Below, one piece after another: positions 1 through 6,978 of a DNA stretch of 21,083 nucleotides. Source of the stretch: a virus; the IMG/VR virus record IMGVR_UViG_3300032307_000927, positions 1 through 21,083 of that record; one strand, written 5' to 3'. The translations under genes and the position numbers were made by a program. How positions within the stretch are numbered: the stretch's first letter is position 1; each line of letters starts with the position of its first letter. Under the pieces are notes generated by a model. That model did not search any database. It was given only the letters and a program-made list of their open reading frames with translations, and had not been told where the DNA came from.

Positions 1-2
1 CA

Positions 3-746
3 CTTAACGATGTTGTAAAGTTTTTTATTTTATTAATCGTATTAGTATTTGATCCATTAGCGGTAGCACTTATTATTGCCTTCAACGGATTGATTATGAA
101 AGGTAGAAAAGAAGGAATTGATGCTATTATAGATGATGGTGGTATTTCTGGAATTCCATATTCCAATAAGGAATATGAAGTATATGGTGATAAAGCAAAA
201 CAGAAAGAAGCACTTACCCAAATGATGGAGGAGGATGAGAAACTAGGTTTATACGAAGATGAGCTAGAAGAGTGGGATGAGGATCACCAATTGGATATGG
301 TATTGAATAGTATGGTGGAAGATTTATCGGAAGAGGATATTAAAGCAATTATTGAAGAAACCCAAAATCCATCAGAACCAAACGAAGTATTAGTTGAAGC
401 AGCTAAAAGGTATAAAGAAGACGATAAAAAAAAAGCTGATACCGAACCCAATTTACAAAACCTAAAAAGAGATTTTTCCAAAAGAGGTGTAGATGTTGAT
501 GATGATGGAACTATTGATGGATACGATACTAATGGCGATGGTTTAATTGATGTTATGGTTCCAGGTTCTGCATCCAGATGGAGATATGTAGAAAACACAA
601 AACCTGTATATGCACGAAGAGGGTTTGATTGGAATGATACATCAAAATGGATTGGTAATCAAAACGCTGTAAATTACTATTTAACATACATTAATCCAAA
701 AGCAGAAACCAAATATCCAGACAACTTCGATAGTAAAACATACTAA
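3..746 (+). CDS. Membrane-anchored protein with Ca-loop-like repeats (5' truncated)
   Basis: The reading frame is open from the window edge, so the true start lies upstream. A TTG at 90 is only an internal leucine codon. The first visible residues (nt 18-95) form a hydrophobic segment containing FDPLAVALIIAFN, which looks like a transmembrane helix, followed by a positively charged stretch (MKGRKEG). After it come a long acidic, probably helical region and, at nt 492-551, two calcium-loop-like repeats (DVDDDGTID and DTNGDGLID). The last part is rich in W, Y and N and looks globular. The D-x-N-x-D-G-x-I-D spacing is that of EF-hand, dockerin and thrombospondin type-3 loops, so calcium binding is likely but unproven. 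I do not recognise the full protein; a phage membrane or virion protein is the best guess. Coding is certain from the long open frame, the function is not. Confidence 0.7.
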   Translation, partial: LNDVVKFFILLIVLVFDPLAVALIIAFNGLIMKGRKEGIDAIIDDGGISGIPYSNKEYEVYGDKAKQKEALTQMMEEDEKLGLYEDELEEWDEDHQLDMVLNSMVEDLSEEDIKAIIEETQNPSEPNEVLVEAAKRYKEDDKKKADTEPNLQNLKRDFSKRGVDVDDDGTIDGYDTNGDGLIDVMVPGSASRWRYVENTKPVYARRGFDWNDTSKWIGNQNAVNYYLTYINPKAETKYPDNFDSKTY

Positions 747-764
747 AAAATTAATTTGAAGAGC

Positions 765-795
765 TTGGAAATGTAAAATGTTTTTTGTATATTTG
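765..795 (+). promoter_or_regulatory. Bacteroidota-type -33/-7 promoter
   Basis: TTG at 765-767 and TATATTTG at 788-795 are separated by 20 bases, matching the TTG / TAnnTTTG promoter of Bacteroidota. The same two elements with the same spacing recur before 5629. The expected transcription start falls about at the ATG at 801, so the message would be nearly leaderless. It should drive the methyltransferase to cupin operon. Confidence 0.65.
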
Positions 796-800
796 ATTTA

Positions 801-2021
801 ATGATAAAAGAATATTTCAAGAAGTTTTACGGAATGACCCCCTACATCAATATCGATGAGAAGGAGTGGAGCTACATTCTCAAAACATTTCAAAAAGAGG
901 AAATTGTAGAAACTCTATCAGAAGTCCTACACACTTATCCCCCACCAATTCCAATCATAACCGAAGAGGAAACAATTGATGCATATCGTAAACTAAAAGG
1001 GACTTGGTGGCCTGATATTCTAGTTGAAGGTGAGTGGTTTCCTCGTAATGAAAGAGAGTCCACATATCCACTTACATTTGGTGGTAGTAACTATTACTTC
1101 AAACGAAGTAATGTTGGTAATAACGCATCCAATCCTTTTCACATTGAAAACAGATGGAAGGTAGATTGGTCTAGAACTCCATCAGGTTGGAAGACATGGC
1201 AAACCGTAGATGGTATCAAAACAATCGTAAGAGCATTCTTTACATTGGAGCAAGTTTTAACCGATGTGAATAAAGAAACTTTGAAGATGGCAACTACATT
1301 GAGAAAGTATGTAGCATCACAATTCAAACCCGTAATAGCAAAGGCATTTTATGATAGATTTCAAAGTGAGAATGTATTAGATTTCTCTGCGGGTTGGGGT
1401 GATAGATTATGTGGGTTCTTTGCAAGTGAAACTGGCAAACACTATGTTGGTATAGACCCTAATTTGGATAATCATCCTAACTATACTAAACAAATAGAGT
1501 TCTATCAAAAGCATAAAACATTTTTTGAGAATGATAAAACTGCTGAGATGATACCAATGCCGGCGGAAGATGTAGATTATTCAAAGTATGAAAACTTCTT
1601 TGATACAATCTTTACATCACCGCCATATTTCAATACAGAAAAGTATTCATTGCACGATACACAAAGTTATCTACGATATAAGAAGATAGATGATTGGAAC
1701 ACAAACTTTTTACATAAAACAATTGATAAACTTATTCCAACATTAAAAGTTGGAGGTATATTGGCAGTGAATATTGCCGATGTATATTCTGCGCCTGATA
1801 AAGGATATGTTGATATAGTAAACTCTATGAATGATTTTATTAAATCAAAAGGATTGGATTATATGGGTTGTATCGGAATGGAAATGACTAAACGATTTAA
1901 TTCAGGCGGAGCAGGTAATGCTAAATCAGAATACTTTGCAGAAGAATTAAAAGAAAAAACCCAACAGAGTAAAAACCAAGCATTTGGTGAGCCAATTTGG
2001 ATGTGGAAAAAAACTAAATAA
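801..2021 (+). CDS. Orphan DNA methyltransferase (SPPY type)
   Basis: A 406-residue amino-methyltransferase that would use S-adenosylmethionine to methylate adenine N6 or cytosine N4 in DNA. The cofactor-binding motif is DFSAGWGDR at residues 194-202, followed by GIDPN. The catalytic motif is TSPPY at 272-276. The cofactor motif comes before the catalytic motif, which is the alpha/gamma order. The first 160 or so residues are rich in W, P and Y and may form a target-recognition domain; I do not recognise it. No restriction gene is adjacent, so it is best seen as an orphan enzyme protecting phage DNA or marking it. It is the first gene after a host-type promoter, suggesting early expression. 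ATG 801 gives an almost leaderless message; a second in-frame ATG at 834 is an alternative start. The methylated base and target site cannot be read from the sequence. Confidence 0.8.
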   Translation: MIKEYFKKFYGMTPYINIDEKEWSYILKTFQKEEIVETLSEVLHTYPPPIPIITEEETIDAYRKLKGTWWPDILVEGEWFPRNERESTYPLTFGGSNYYFKRSNVGNNASNPFHIENRWKVDWSRTPSGWKTWQTVDGIKTIVRAFFTLEQVLTDVNKETLKMATTLRKYVASQFKPVIAKAFYDRFQSENVLDFSAGWGDRLCGFFASETGKHYVGIDPNLDNHPNYTKQIEFYQKHKTFFENDKTAEMIPMPAEDVDYSKYENFFDTIFTSPPYFNTEKYSLHDTQSYLRYKKIDDWNTNFLHKTIDKLIPTLKVGGILAVNIADVYSAPDKGYVDIVNSMNDFIKSKGLDYMGCIGMEMTKRFNSGGAGNAKSEYFAEELKEKTQQSKNQAFGEPIWMWKKTK

Positions 2022-2053
2022 TTTATCATACAATTAAACACAAATCAGTTAAG

Positions 2054-2947
2054 ATGAACTTAGGATACGCTTGTATTAATATGAGTATGGGTAAGAAAGT
2101 TACCACTAATCGAGCAATGGTTAAAAGGACTTTCGAAGCAAAAGGTTTAGATTATGTTTCCGAACTTGCGTTAGCAAATGCAAAGGATATCATTAAGATA
2201 TTGGAATGGAACCGAATGAATGGTATTAAACTATTCCGCCTTTCATCCACTATTGTACCGTGGGGAGATCATTTAGACCTTACACAATTAAAAGATTACA
2301 AAGAGATTAAATCGGAGTTAAAAAAGGCAGGTGATTTTGCTAAGTTTTGGGGTATGAGAGTTAACTCACATCCAGGTCCTTTCGTAGTTCTTACTTCACC
2401 GAATGAGGAGGTGGTAAAAAACGCAATTGCTGATTTGGAATTGCATGCTAAAATATTCGATATGATGGAATTATCTAAAACTCATTACAACAACATTAAT
2501 ATCCATTGTAATGGGGTATATGGAGATAAACAATCTGCGATGGATAGGTTTATCCAAAACTTCCAAAGACTCTCCCTATCGGTACAAAAACGATTGACGG
2601 TGGAGAATGATGATAAGGCTTCTATGTATTCCGTTAAAGACCTTATGTACATTCACAAAAATACAGGTATCCCAATTGTATTTGATTATCACCATCACCA
2701 ATTTTGTACAGGTGGATTGAGTGAAGAAGAAGCAGTTAAATTAGCAGCAACAACTTGGCCGAAAGGAATTAAGCAAGAAGTACACTATTCAGAAAGTAAA
2801 GCATTACATGAAAACAATCCAAAAGAAAAACCGCAAGCCCACTCCAGTTATATTAATGCCCTCCCCAATACATACGGGTTGGATTTGGACATTATGGTTG
2901 AAGCAAAAGCAAAAGAGTTAGCAATATTACCTTTCATACAAAAATAA
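2054..2947 (+). CDS. uvsE: UV-damage endonuclease (UvdE/UvsE)
   Basis: A 297-residue TIM-barrel nuclease that nicks DNA 5' of UV photoproducts and starts an excision repair path independent of UvrABC. Family landmarks are present in order: GYACIN at the N-terminus, FRLSS at 61-65, SHPGP at 105-109, INIHCNG around H151, VENDD with E184, FDYHHH with D211 and H214, VHYS with H244, AHSSY with H263 and E283. Together these account for nearly all metal ligands of the three-metal centre known from the Thermus enzyme. One difference stands out: the family Lys two residues before the H244 equivalent, carboxylated in the Thermus structure, is Glu242 here. Length matches the bacterial enzymes. The gene sits 5 bases before the thioesterase and two genes before thymidylate synthase, in a DNA-maintenance operon. 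A light-exposed habitat would fit. Confidence 0.92.
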   Translation: MNLGYACINMSMGKKVTTNRAMVKRTFEAKGLDYVSELALANAKDIIKILEWNRMNGIKLFRLSSTIVPWGDHLDLTQLKDYKEIKSELKKAGDFAKFWGMRVNSHPGPFVVLTSPNEEVVKNAIADLELHAKIFDMMELSKTHYNNINIHCNGVYGDKQSAMDRFIQNFQRLSLSVQKRLTVENDDKASMYSVKDLMYIHKNTGIPIVFDYHHHQFCTGGLSEEEAVKLAATTWPKGIKQEVHYSESKALHENNPKEKPQAHSSYINALPNTYGLDLDIMVEAKAKELAILPFIQK

Positions 2948-2952
2948 ATAAT

Positions 2953-3312
2953 ATGAACTTTAGAACAAGGAAGTTAATTAAGTACGAAGACCTCAATGCA
3001 AGGGGAACTCTTTTTGGTGGACAGGTGTTGAAGTGGATAGATGAAGAAGCATCCATATTTTGTATCTGTCAGTTAGGTACTAGAAGTTTAGTTACCAAAG
3101 CAATGAGTGAAGTGAACTTCGTATCATCTGCTAATTTGGGTGATATTGTGGAGATAGGATGTGAACTAATATCATTTGGTAATACATCTATAACAATAGC
3201 GTGTGAGGTACGAAACAAAGATACAAAGAAAACAATTATACGAATAGATAAAATTGTATTCGTAGCAGTAGATGAAAATGGGAAACCCAAACCACATGGA
3301 ATTACAAAATAA
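2953..3312 (+). CDS. Hotdog-fold acyl-CoA thioesterase (YciA/BFIT-like)
   Basis: A 119-residue single hotdog domain. The signature DLNARGTLFGGQVLKWIDEEA (written in parts: DLNARGTLFGG at 13-23, QVLKWIDEEA at 24-33) matches the central helix and loop of the YciA / cytosolic acyl-CoA hydrolase group. N15 and D30 are the residues expected at the active site. The later VNFVSSANLGDIVEI stretch is the usual second half of the hotdog. Family members hydrolyse acyl-CoA thioesters and work as oligomers. The gene is packed between uvsE and thyA with 4-5 base gaps, so it is a true operon member. Its role in infection is unknown: altering host lipid or CoA pools is one idea, and a non-lipid thioester or a binding role is another. 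Assignment to the fold is strong; substrate is not known. Confidence 0.85.
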   Translation: MNFRTRKLIKYEDLNARGTLFGGQVLKWIDEEASIFCICQLGTRSLVTKAMSEVNFVSSANLGDIVEIGCELISFGNTSITIACEVRNKDTKKTIIRIDKIVFVAVDENGKPKPHGITK

Positions 3313-3316
3313 TAAT

Positions 3317-4399
3317 ATGAATATTTTAGATGATAACTACAAACAACTCCTATTAGATATTATTCGTAATGGAGTTGAAAAAAAGGATAGAACAGGAACT
3401 GGAACTCTTTCAGTATTCGGTAGACAAATTCGTCACAAAATGAGTGAAGGATTTCCCCTACTCACTACAAAGAAAATGGCATGGAATGTCATGGTTGCCG
3501 AACTCCTATGGTTTCTAAGAGGAGATACTAATATCAAGTTCTTATTAGATTATGATTGCCATATTTGGGATGGTGATGCTTATAAAAACTATGCAGCCAA
3601 AACATCAATGGATGTAGATGGACAACTTACAAAAGAAGAATTTATCAAAGAGGTCAAAACCAATAAAGTATTTGCAAAACAATGGGGTGATTTAGGACCA
3701 ATTTATGGTAAGCAATGGAGGCAGTGGGGTGGGTTGCAAGATTTGACTGATGACGATACACCAATCTATTTAGACCAAATCACAAATCTAATCAATGAAC
3801 TTAAAACTAATCCAGATAGTAGACGATTGATGGTAAGTGCTTGGAATGTTGGAGAATTAGATCAAATGGTACTTCCACCTTGTCATTATGGATTTCAAGT
3901 TTACACAAGAGTATTAGATGAAACAGAAAGAGTTGTATTGATGGATAAGAAATTAGGAGTTACTGAAAACTTTCCTCCATATTACACCGAAGATGAAATG
4001 GTAAAACATAACATCCCTAAAAGAGCAATCTCTTTAATGTGGAACCAACGAAGTGTAGATACATTTTTAGGATTACCATTTAACATTGCTTCCTATGGAT
4101 TGTTATTGGAAATTATTGCTAGAGAAGTAGGTATGATGCCTGATGAGATAATTGGTAATTTAGGGGATGTGCATTTATACAAAAATCACATTGAACAGGC
4201 GGAAGAACAAATCAGTAGAACACCATACGGATTACCATCAGTACAGATTACCGAAAGAAATTGGTATCAACATCAATTAGTTAAAGAACACTTGGGTGAA
4301 AAAACATTTAGTGAAAAGATACTTTCTTATAGACCAGATTGTTTTGAGTTAATTGGTTATCAATCACACCCAAAAATCAAAGCACCACTTTCTAACTAA
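3317..4399 (+). CDS. thyA: Thymidylate synthase, enlarged ThyA
   Basis: Makes dTMP from dUMP with methylene-tetrahydrofolate, feeding phage DNA synthesis. Key motifs are DRTGTGT at 24-30, FPLLTTKKM, ELLWFLRGDTN, GPIYGKQWR, and the active site PPCHYGFQ with catalytic Cys189. Substrate-binding DSRRLMVSAWN and LPFNIASY are also intact. At 360 residues it is about 96 longer than the E. coli enzyme. The extra length is in two places: roughly 40 residues before GPIYGKQW, and about 44 residues between the YTR that follows the active site and the WNQRSVD motif. Both stretches are in frame and look like protein insertions, not an intron. The start at 3317 follows the previous stop by 4 bases; an in-frame ATG at 3272 would overlap the thioesterase and lacks homology to the family N-terminus. 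No intron like that of T4 td is present. Confidence 0.95.
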   Translation: MNILDDNYKQLLLDIIRNGVEKKDRTGTGTLSVFGRQIRHKMSEGFPLLTTKKMAWNVMVAELLWFLRGDTNIKFLLDYDCHIWDGDAYKNYAAKTSMDVDGQLTKEEFIKEVKTNKVFAKQWGDLGPIYGKQWRQWGGLQDLTDDDTPIYLDQITNLINELKTNPDSRRLMVSAWNVGELDQMVLPPCHYGFQVYTRVLDETERVVLMDKKLGVTENFPPYYTEDEMVKHNIPKRAISLMWNQRSVDTFLGLPFNIASYGLLLEIIAREVGMMPDEIIGNLGDVHLYKNHIEQAEEQISRTPYGLPSVQITERNWYQHQLVKEHLGEKTFSEKILSYRPDCFELIGYQSHPKIKAPLSN

Positions 4400-4400
4400 A

Positions 4401-4640
4401 ATGCAAATCACAATCTTCATAGATACAGATATCGATGACCAACTGGTAGAAATGATAAGAGATGGTAAACTTGAAGGAGGATACTCAATTGATTACGCGT
4501 TGAATGCATTAGTATCATCCCATAATGGGAAAGAAGTTATCATATACAATTTTGATAAGTATCTTAAATTGGATAATAGATGGTGTGGACATAAGATTGA
4601 AAAACATGAAAAAGAAATAGTTATAAAATTTATTAGATAA
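4401..4640 (+). CDS. Small unknown protein (79 aa)
   Basis: Starts one base after the thyA stop codon; a longer form starting at 4353 would overlap the end of thyA by 47 bases and is less likely. The product opens with a beta-strand-like MQITIFIDTDID, has a helix-like middle, and ends with a strand-like EKEIVIKFIR. It is a mixed charged globular protein with no signal peptide or membrane segment. I do not recognise it. Tight packing with thyA and the gene at 4644 supports real coding. Confidence 0.6.
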   Translation: MQITIFIDTDIDDQLVEMIRDGKLEGGYSIDYALNALVSSHNGKEVIIYNFDKYLKLDNRWCGHKIEKHEKEIVIKFIR

Positions 4641-4643
4641 GTT

Positions 4644-4880
4644 ATGTTATTGATAGAAAAAAATGGATTAAATGATAACTATACTATAAGTTTAGTATCA
4701 ACTGGCATTATAGTAGGTGAGTTTGTTAAAGTGGATGGTTTTTATTATTTTTGTAAAAACACAAATAGAACTTGGGGATATTGGTCAGAAGAGTTCTTAA
4801 AAAGTTTAGCAGATGGATTGGCAGTTCTAAACAAAGAAGTAAACGATGCCATAGCAGCTGATTACATAAATTTTCAATAG
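4644..4880 (+). CDS. Small unknown protein (78 aa)
   Basis: Begins 3 bases after the previous stop and ends immediately before the ATG at 4881. The N-terminal half is strand-rich and aromatic (YYFCKNTNRTWGYWSEEF); the C-terminal part is a probable helix. Soluble, no motif I recognise. Its place within an unbroken run of short genes is the main support for coding. Confidence 0.6.
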   Translation: MLLIEKNGLNDNYTISLVSTGIIVGEFVKVDGFYYFCKNTNRTWGYWSEEFLKSLADGLAVLNKEVNDAIAADYINFQ

Positions 4881-5009
4881 ATGATAAAGTTAACAAAAGA
4901 AAACATAGAAAAACTAAAAACGGAATTACTTAAATTGAAACTTAAAGAAGTACTTTCAGTTGAAGATAAATTAAGAATTCAGTACATTCAACAATTTTTA
5001 GATAAATAA
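4881..5009 (+). CDS. Very small helical protein (42 aa)
   Basis: The ATG directly abuts the preceding TAG stop. The product is almost entirely charged/hydrophobic alternation (ENIEKLKTELLKLKLKEVL), the pattern of one amphipathic helix, followed by a short second helix ending FLDK. Eight leucines and ten lysines in 42 residues. It may self-associate or bind a partner. No homology recognised; coding is supported by position in the operon and by filling an otherwise empty gap exactly. Confidence 0.5.
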   Translation: MIKLTKENIEKLKTELLKLKLKEVLSVEDKLRIQYIQQFLDK

Positions 5010-5020
5010 TAATTAAAATT

Positions 5021-5407
5021 ATGGTCATAGATGTAAAAATTAAAAAACCGAAAAGGGTTGAAAAGGCTTGGGGATATGAATTGTGGATACACAATGAACC
5101 TGATTATTGTGGTAAGTTATTAGTGTTTAATAACATAGAAGACCATTTCTCAATGCACTACCATATGATAAAAAAAGAAACTTGGTATATCCAAAGAGGA
5201 GCATTTAGATTTGATTGGATAGATGTTGAGAATGGTGTTAGAAATTTTACTCAACTGCAAGAAGGTGATGTGATTGAAATTGAAAGAGGATTACCACATC
5301 AATTAACCGCACTTACACCAAAGGCAACTGTATTTGAAGTGAGTACCGAACATTTCGATGAGGACTCATACAGAGTGTATAGAAATAGTTATACAGATTT
5401 GGAATGA
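5021..5407 (+). CDS. Single-domain cupin, sugar-phosphate-isomerase-like
   Basis: A 128-residue beta-barrel protein. The first cupin motif is HYH-x4-E-x6-G with H46, H48 and E53 as metal ligands, and the second motif, GDVIEIERGLPHQL, supplies H93. The opening KAWGYELWIHN and the SMHYH block resemble the cupin found at the end of mannose-6-phosphate isomerase / mannose-1-phosphate guanylyltransferase enzymes and other sugar-binding cupins. A role in sugar-nucleotide chemistry or small-molecule binding is plausible, but many cupins have other functions. It overlaps the next gene by four bases (ATGA), indicating translational coupling. All ligands are present, so it is probably metal-binding. 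Confidence 0.75.
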   Translation: MVIDVKIKKPKRVEKAWGYELWIHNEPDYCGKLLVFNNIEDHFSMHYHMIKKETWYIQRGAFRFDWIDVENGVRNFTQLQEGDVIEIERGLPHQLTALTPKATVFEVSTEHFDEDSYRVYRNSYTDLE

Positions 5408-5577
5408 GTTTCACAAAGAAGTATGTTCCACCTTTATTAGAACTGAAAAAAGAAATCGATACTAATCCAGATATAATAAAATACTATGCAAAGTATGAAG
5501 CATTTATAGGAGATAGTGATAGTTTAGAATTCTTATTTCAAGTAATAAACCATAATTCAAAATTAAATCCTAAATAA
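5404..5577 (+). CDS. Small unknown protein (57 aa)
   Basis: Starts inside the stop of the cupin gene (ATGA overlap) and ends one base before the -33 region of the next promoter. The product, MSFTKKYVPPLLELKKEID and onward, is charged, with two probable helices and a short Asn/Lys tail. No membrane segment, no recognised motif. The four-base overlap is good evidence for coding; function unknown. Confidence 0.55.
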   Translation: MSFTKKYVPPLLELKKEIDTNPDIIKYYAKYEAFIGDSDSLEFLFQVINHNSKLNPK

Positions 5578-5578
5578 T

Positions 5579-5609
5579 TTGGATTTAATCAAAATAAATC
5601 GTATATTTG
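5579..5609 (+). promoter_or_regulatory. Bacteroidota-type -33/-7 promoter
   Basis: TTG at 5579-5581 (within TTTG) and TATATTTG at 5602-5609 are separated by 20 bases, exactly as in the promoter at 765-795. The expected start lies about 5615, leaving a short A-rich leader before the ATG at 5629. It would drive the operon that contains the sigma factor. Confidence 0.7.
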
Positions 5610-5628
5610 TTAAAACATATAAAAAGTT

Positions 5629-6207
5629 ATGAAAGTAAAATTAATAAACCCATCACCAATACTAAATGATGATATTGAGTTGTATAAGGATAGGACTTCC
5701 AAATTAAAAGGGGTTGTATTCACATCAAATGATATCGGATTAGATAAAAGAATTGTATCGGTTAGATTAATTGGAGACGATGATTTAGTTTTAGTAAATC
5801 CAGTAATAGTAGAGAAGTCAGATAATTTACTTGTTTATTTTGAAAAGGATAGCAATAAGGCAAACAAAGTTAGAAAAACAATTAGATATCCATATCTCAT
5901 TGTTGATACTGATAATTTGGGAAGGGTTGAGTTTAAGGCTACCAATGAAACTAATAAGTGGGAAAATATAAACCACCTTATGGAAGATGCTGGGTTATTA
6001 GAAGCGGTATTGGTACAAAGAGCTATCGATGCAATTGATGGAATTGATATTACCGATAAAAGAAGAGCTTATACTGAAACGGTTCAATCTAAAAAAGAAC
6101 CATCAAGAAATGAGCGGGTTATGTTACAATCTTCAACTGGAGAAACTGTATTTGTAAAATACAAAAAAGCGGAAGAGTACATTAAAATGGGATACCGATT
6201 ACTATAA
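5629..6207 (+). CDS. Peptide-deformylase-like protein without catalytic residues
   Basis: 192 residues. The pattern follows peptide deformylase from end to end: LINPSPIL near the start, DIGLDKRIVSVRL where active enzymes have the G-LAAPQIG-ragged strand, LVLVNPVIVEKSDNL matching the 'NP-I--KS' strand, and LVQRAIDAIDGIDITDK at 128-144 matching the C-terminal helix. The metal site is gone. The expected Q-H-E-x-x-H-x-x-G reads Q130-R-A-x-x-A135-x-x-G138, and no EGCLS motif with its metal-binding Cys is present; the position reads YFEKDSNK. A tail of about 45 residues (148-192) is extra. I infer a catalytically dead deformylase relative, perhaps a binding or structural protein. The family call rests on pattern reading, not a profile search. 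First gene after a host-type promoter, so probably abundant early. Confidence 0.6.
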   Translation: MKVKLINPSPILNDDIELYKDRTSKLKGVVFTSNDIGLDKRIVSVRLIGDDDLVLVNPVIVEKSDNLLVYFEKDSNKANKVRKTIRYPYLIVDTDNLGRVEFKATNETNKWENINHLMEDAGLLEAVLVQRAIDAIDGIDITDKRRAYTETVQSKKEPSRNERVMLQSSTGETVFVKYKKAEEYIKMGYRLL

Positions 6208-6218
6208 TTTTATTAACT

Positions 6219-6464
6219 ATGGCAAAGCTAGAATATACCACAGATGATATCTACAACAGAGAGGCTACTAAAATTTCATTTGAAATTGCTAATGATTTAA
6301 ATATTCACGAGTTCAAAACGATTTGTATGAGAATGGCTTCCGCTATGGGATATACAAAAAATACAATAAAATCATCATTTGGTGAAGAGTATGATGGTGA
6401 TGTTGATGCAGAGTTTCTAAATGTAATTCAAAATCTTTTGACAGGTTCTAAAGAATATATCTAA
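6219..6464 (+). CDS. Small unknown protein (81 aa)
   Basis: Acidic, soluble, mostly helical by composition, with a start NIHEFKTICMRMASAMGY in its middle that resembles a regular helix pair. Its stop overlaps the next start by one base (TAATG), indicating coupling with the gene at 6464. Not recognised. It lies between the deformylase-like gene and the sigma factor gene in the same operon. Confidence 0.6.
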   Translation: MAKLEYTTDDIYNREATKISFEIANDLNIHEFKTICMRMASAMGYTKNTIKSSFGEEYDGDVDAEFLNVIQNLLTGSKEYI

Positions 6465-6691
6465 TGTTAGAAGATTTACAAAAACAAATATTTGCAATTC
6501 AGTTGATACAAGAACTGATAGTTGATAAGTTAGATGAAGCGGGTGTTTTTAGTAGAAAAGAATTCGAAACCGAACTAAAAGAGAAGGTTGATGAGTTTAA
6601 TAAAACTTTAGAAAAAATTAGCAAAGAGTTAAACGATGATAAAACAAAAACTCCAACAATGTTTATGAGTAATATTGTTGGTGAGGCTTAA
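6464..6691 (+). CDS. Small coiled-coil-like protein (75 aa)
   Basis: Starts at the last base of the previous stop. Residues 1-58 show heptad-like spacing of I, L and V with many E and K (for example FETELKEKVDEFNKTLEKI), suggesting a coiled coil or helical hairpin. The end, TPTMFMSNIVGEA, is different in character and could be a binding tail. Not recognised; could be a small adaptor or oligomerising factor. Confidence 0.6.
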   Translation: MLEDLQKQIFAIQLIQELIVDKLDEAGVFSRKEFETELKEKVDEFNKTLEKISKELNDDKTKTPTMFMSNIVGEA

Positions 6692-6700
6692 ACTTAAAAT

Positions 6701-6973
6701 ATGATGATTACACTTATAATTACAACTATCGTATTATCTTTTATTTCAATATTTCTATTCATTAGAGGAATTTCATTAGTTAAGCGAAATGAGATGTTGG
6801 AAGATTTGATAGTACAATATGATTTAAGAGATGATGAAACTAAAAAGGTTTTGGAATTGATGCTTCAACAAATGCAAGAAATAGATATAAAAGGTTCATT
6901 TGAAGCAGATGACGAGGTGGGTGCAGTTTTCACTCAACTAAAGAACGTCATCGAAACATATAATAATATCTAA
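6701..6973 (+). CDS. Single-span membrane protein (90 aa)
   Basis: Residues 2-23 form one strongly hydrophobic helix (MMITLIITTIVLSFISIFLF), followed by a basic residue cluster, so the C-terminal part is probably cytoplasmic. That part is a helical, acidic domain ending KNVIETYNNI, with a GSFEADDEVGAVFTQLK stretch that resembles small conserved proteins of large marine phages. Function unknown. The sigma factor gene starts 5 bases after its stop, so the two are co-transcribed. Confidence 0.65.
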   Translation: MMITLIITTIVLSFISIFLFIRGISLVKRNEMLEDLIVQYDLRDDETKKVLELMLQQMQEIDIKGSFEADDEVGAVFTQLKNVIETYNNI

Positions 6974-6978
6974 TCAAT

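Noticed and set aside
90-98. TTG or ATG start for the first gene
   Set aside because: The frame is open to the left edge and encodes a transmembrane helix upstream, so this is the inside of a truncated gene.
3272-3316. Earlier in-frame ATG for thyA
   Set aside because: Overlaps the thioesterase and adds residues not found in the family; ATG 3317 gives a normal N-terminus.
3317-4399. Intron or intein in thyA, as T4 td has an intron
   Set aside because: The frame is continuous, motifs are in order, and the extra segments lack intein motifs.
4353-4400. Earlier start for the small gene after thyA
   Set aside because: It would overlap the thyA C-terminus by 47 bases; ATG 4401 directly after the stop is simpler.
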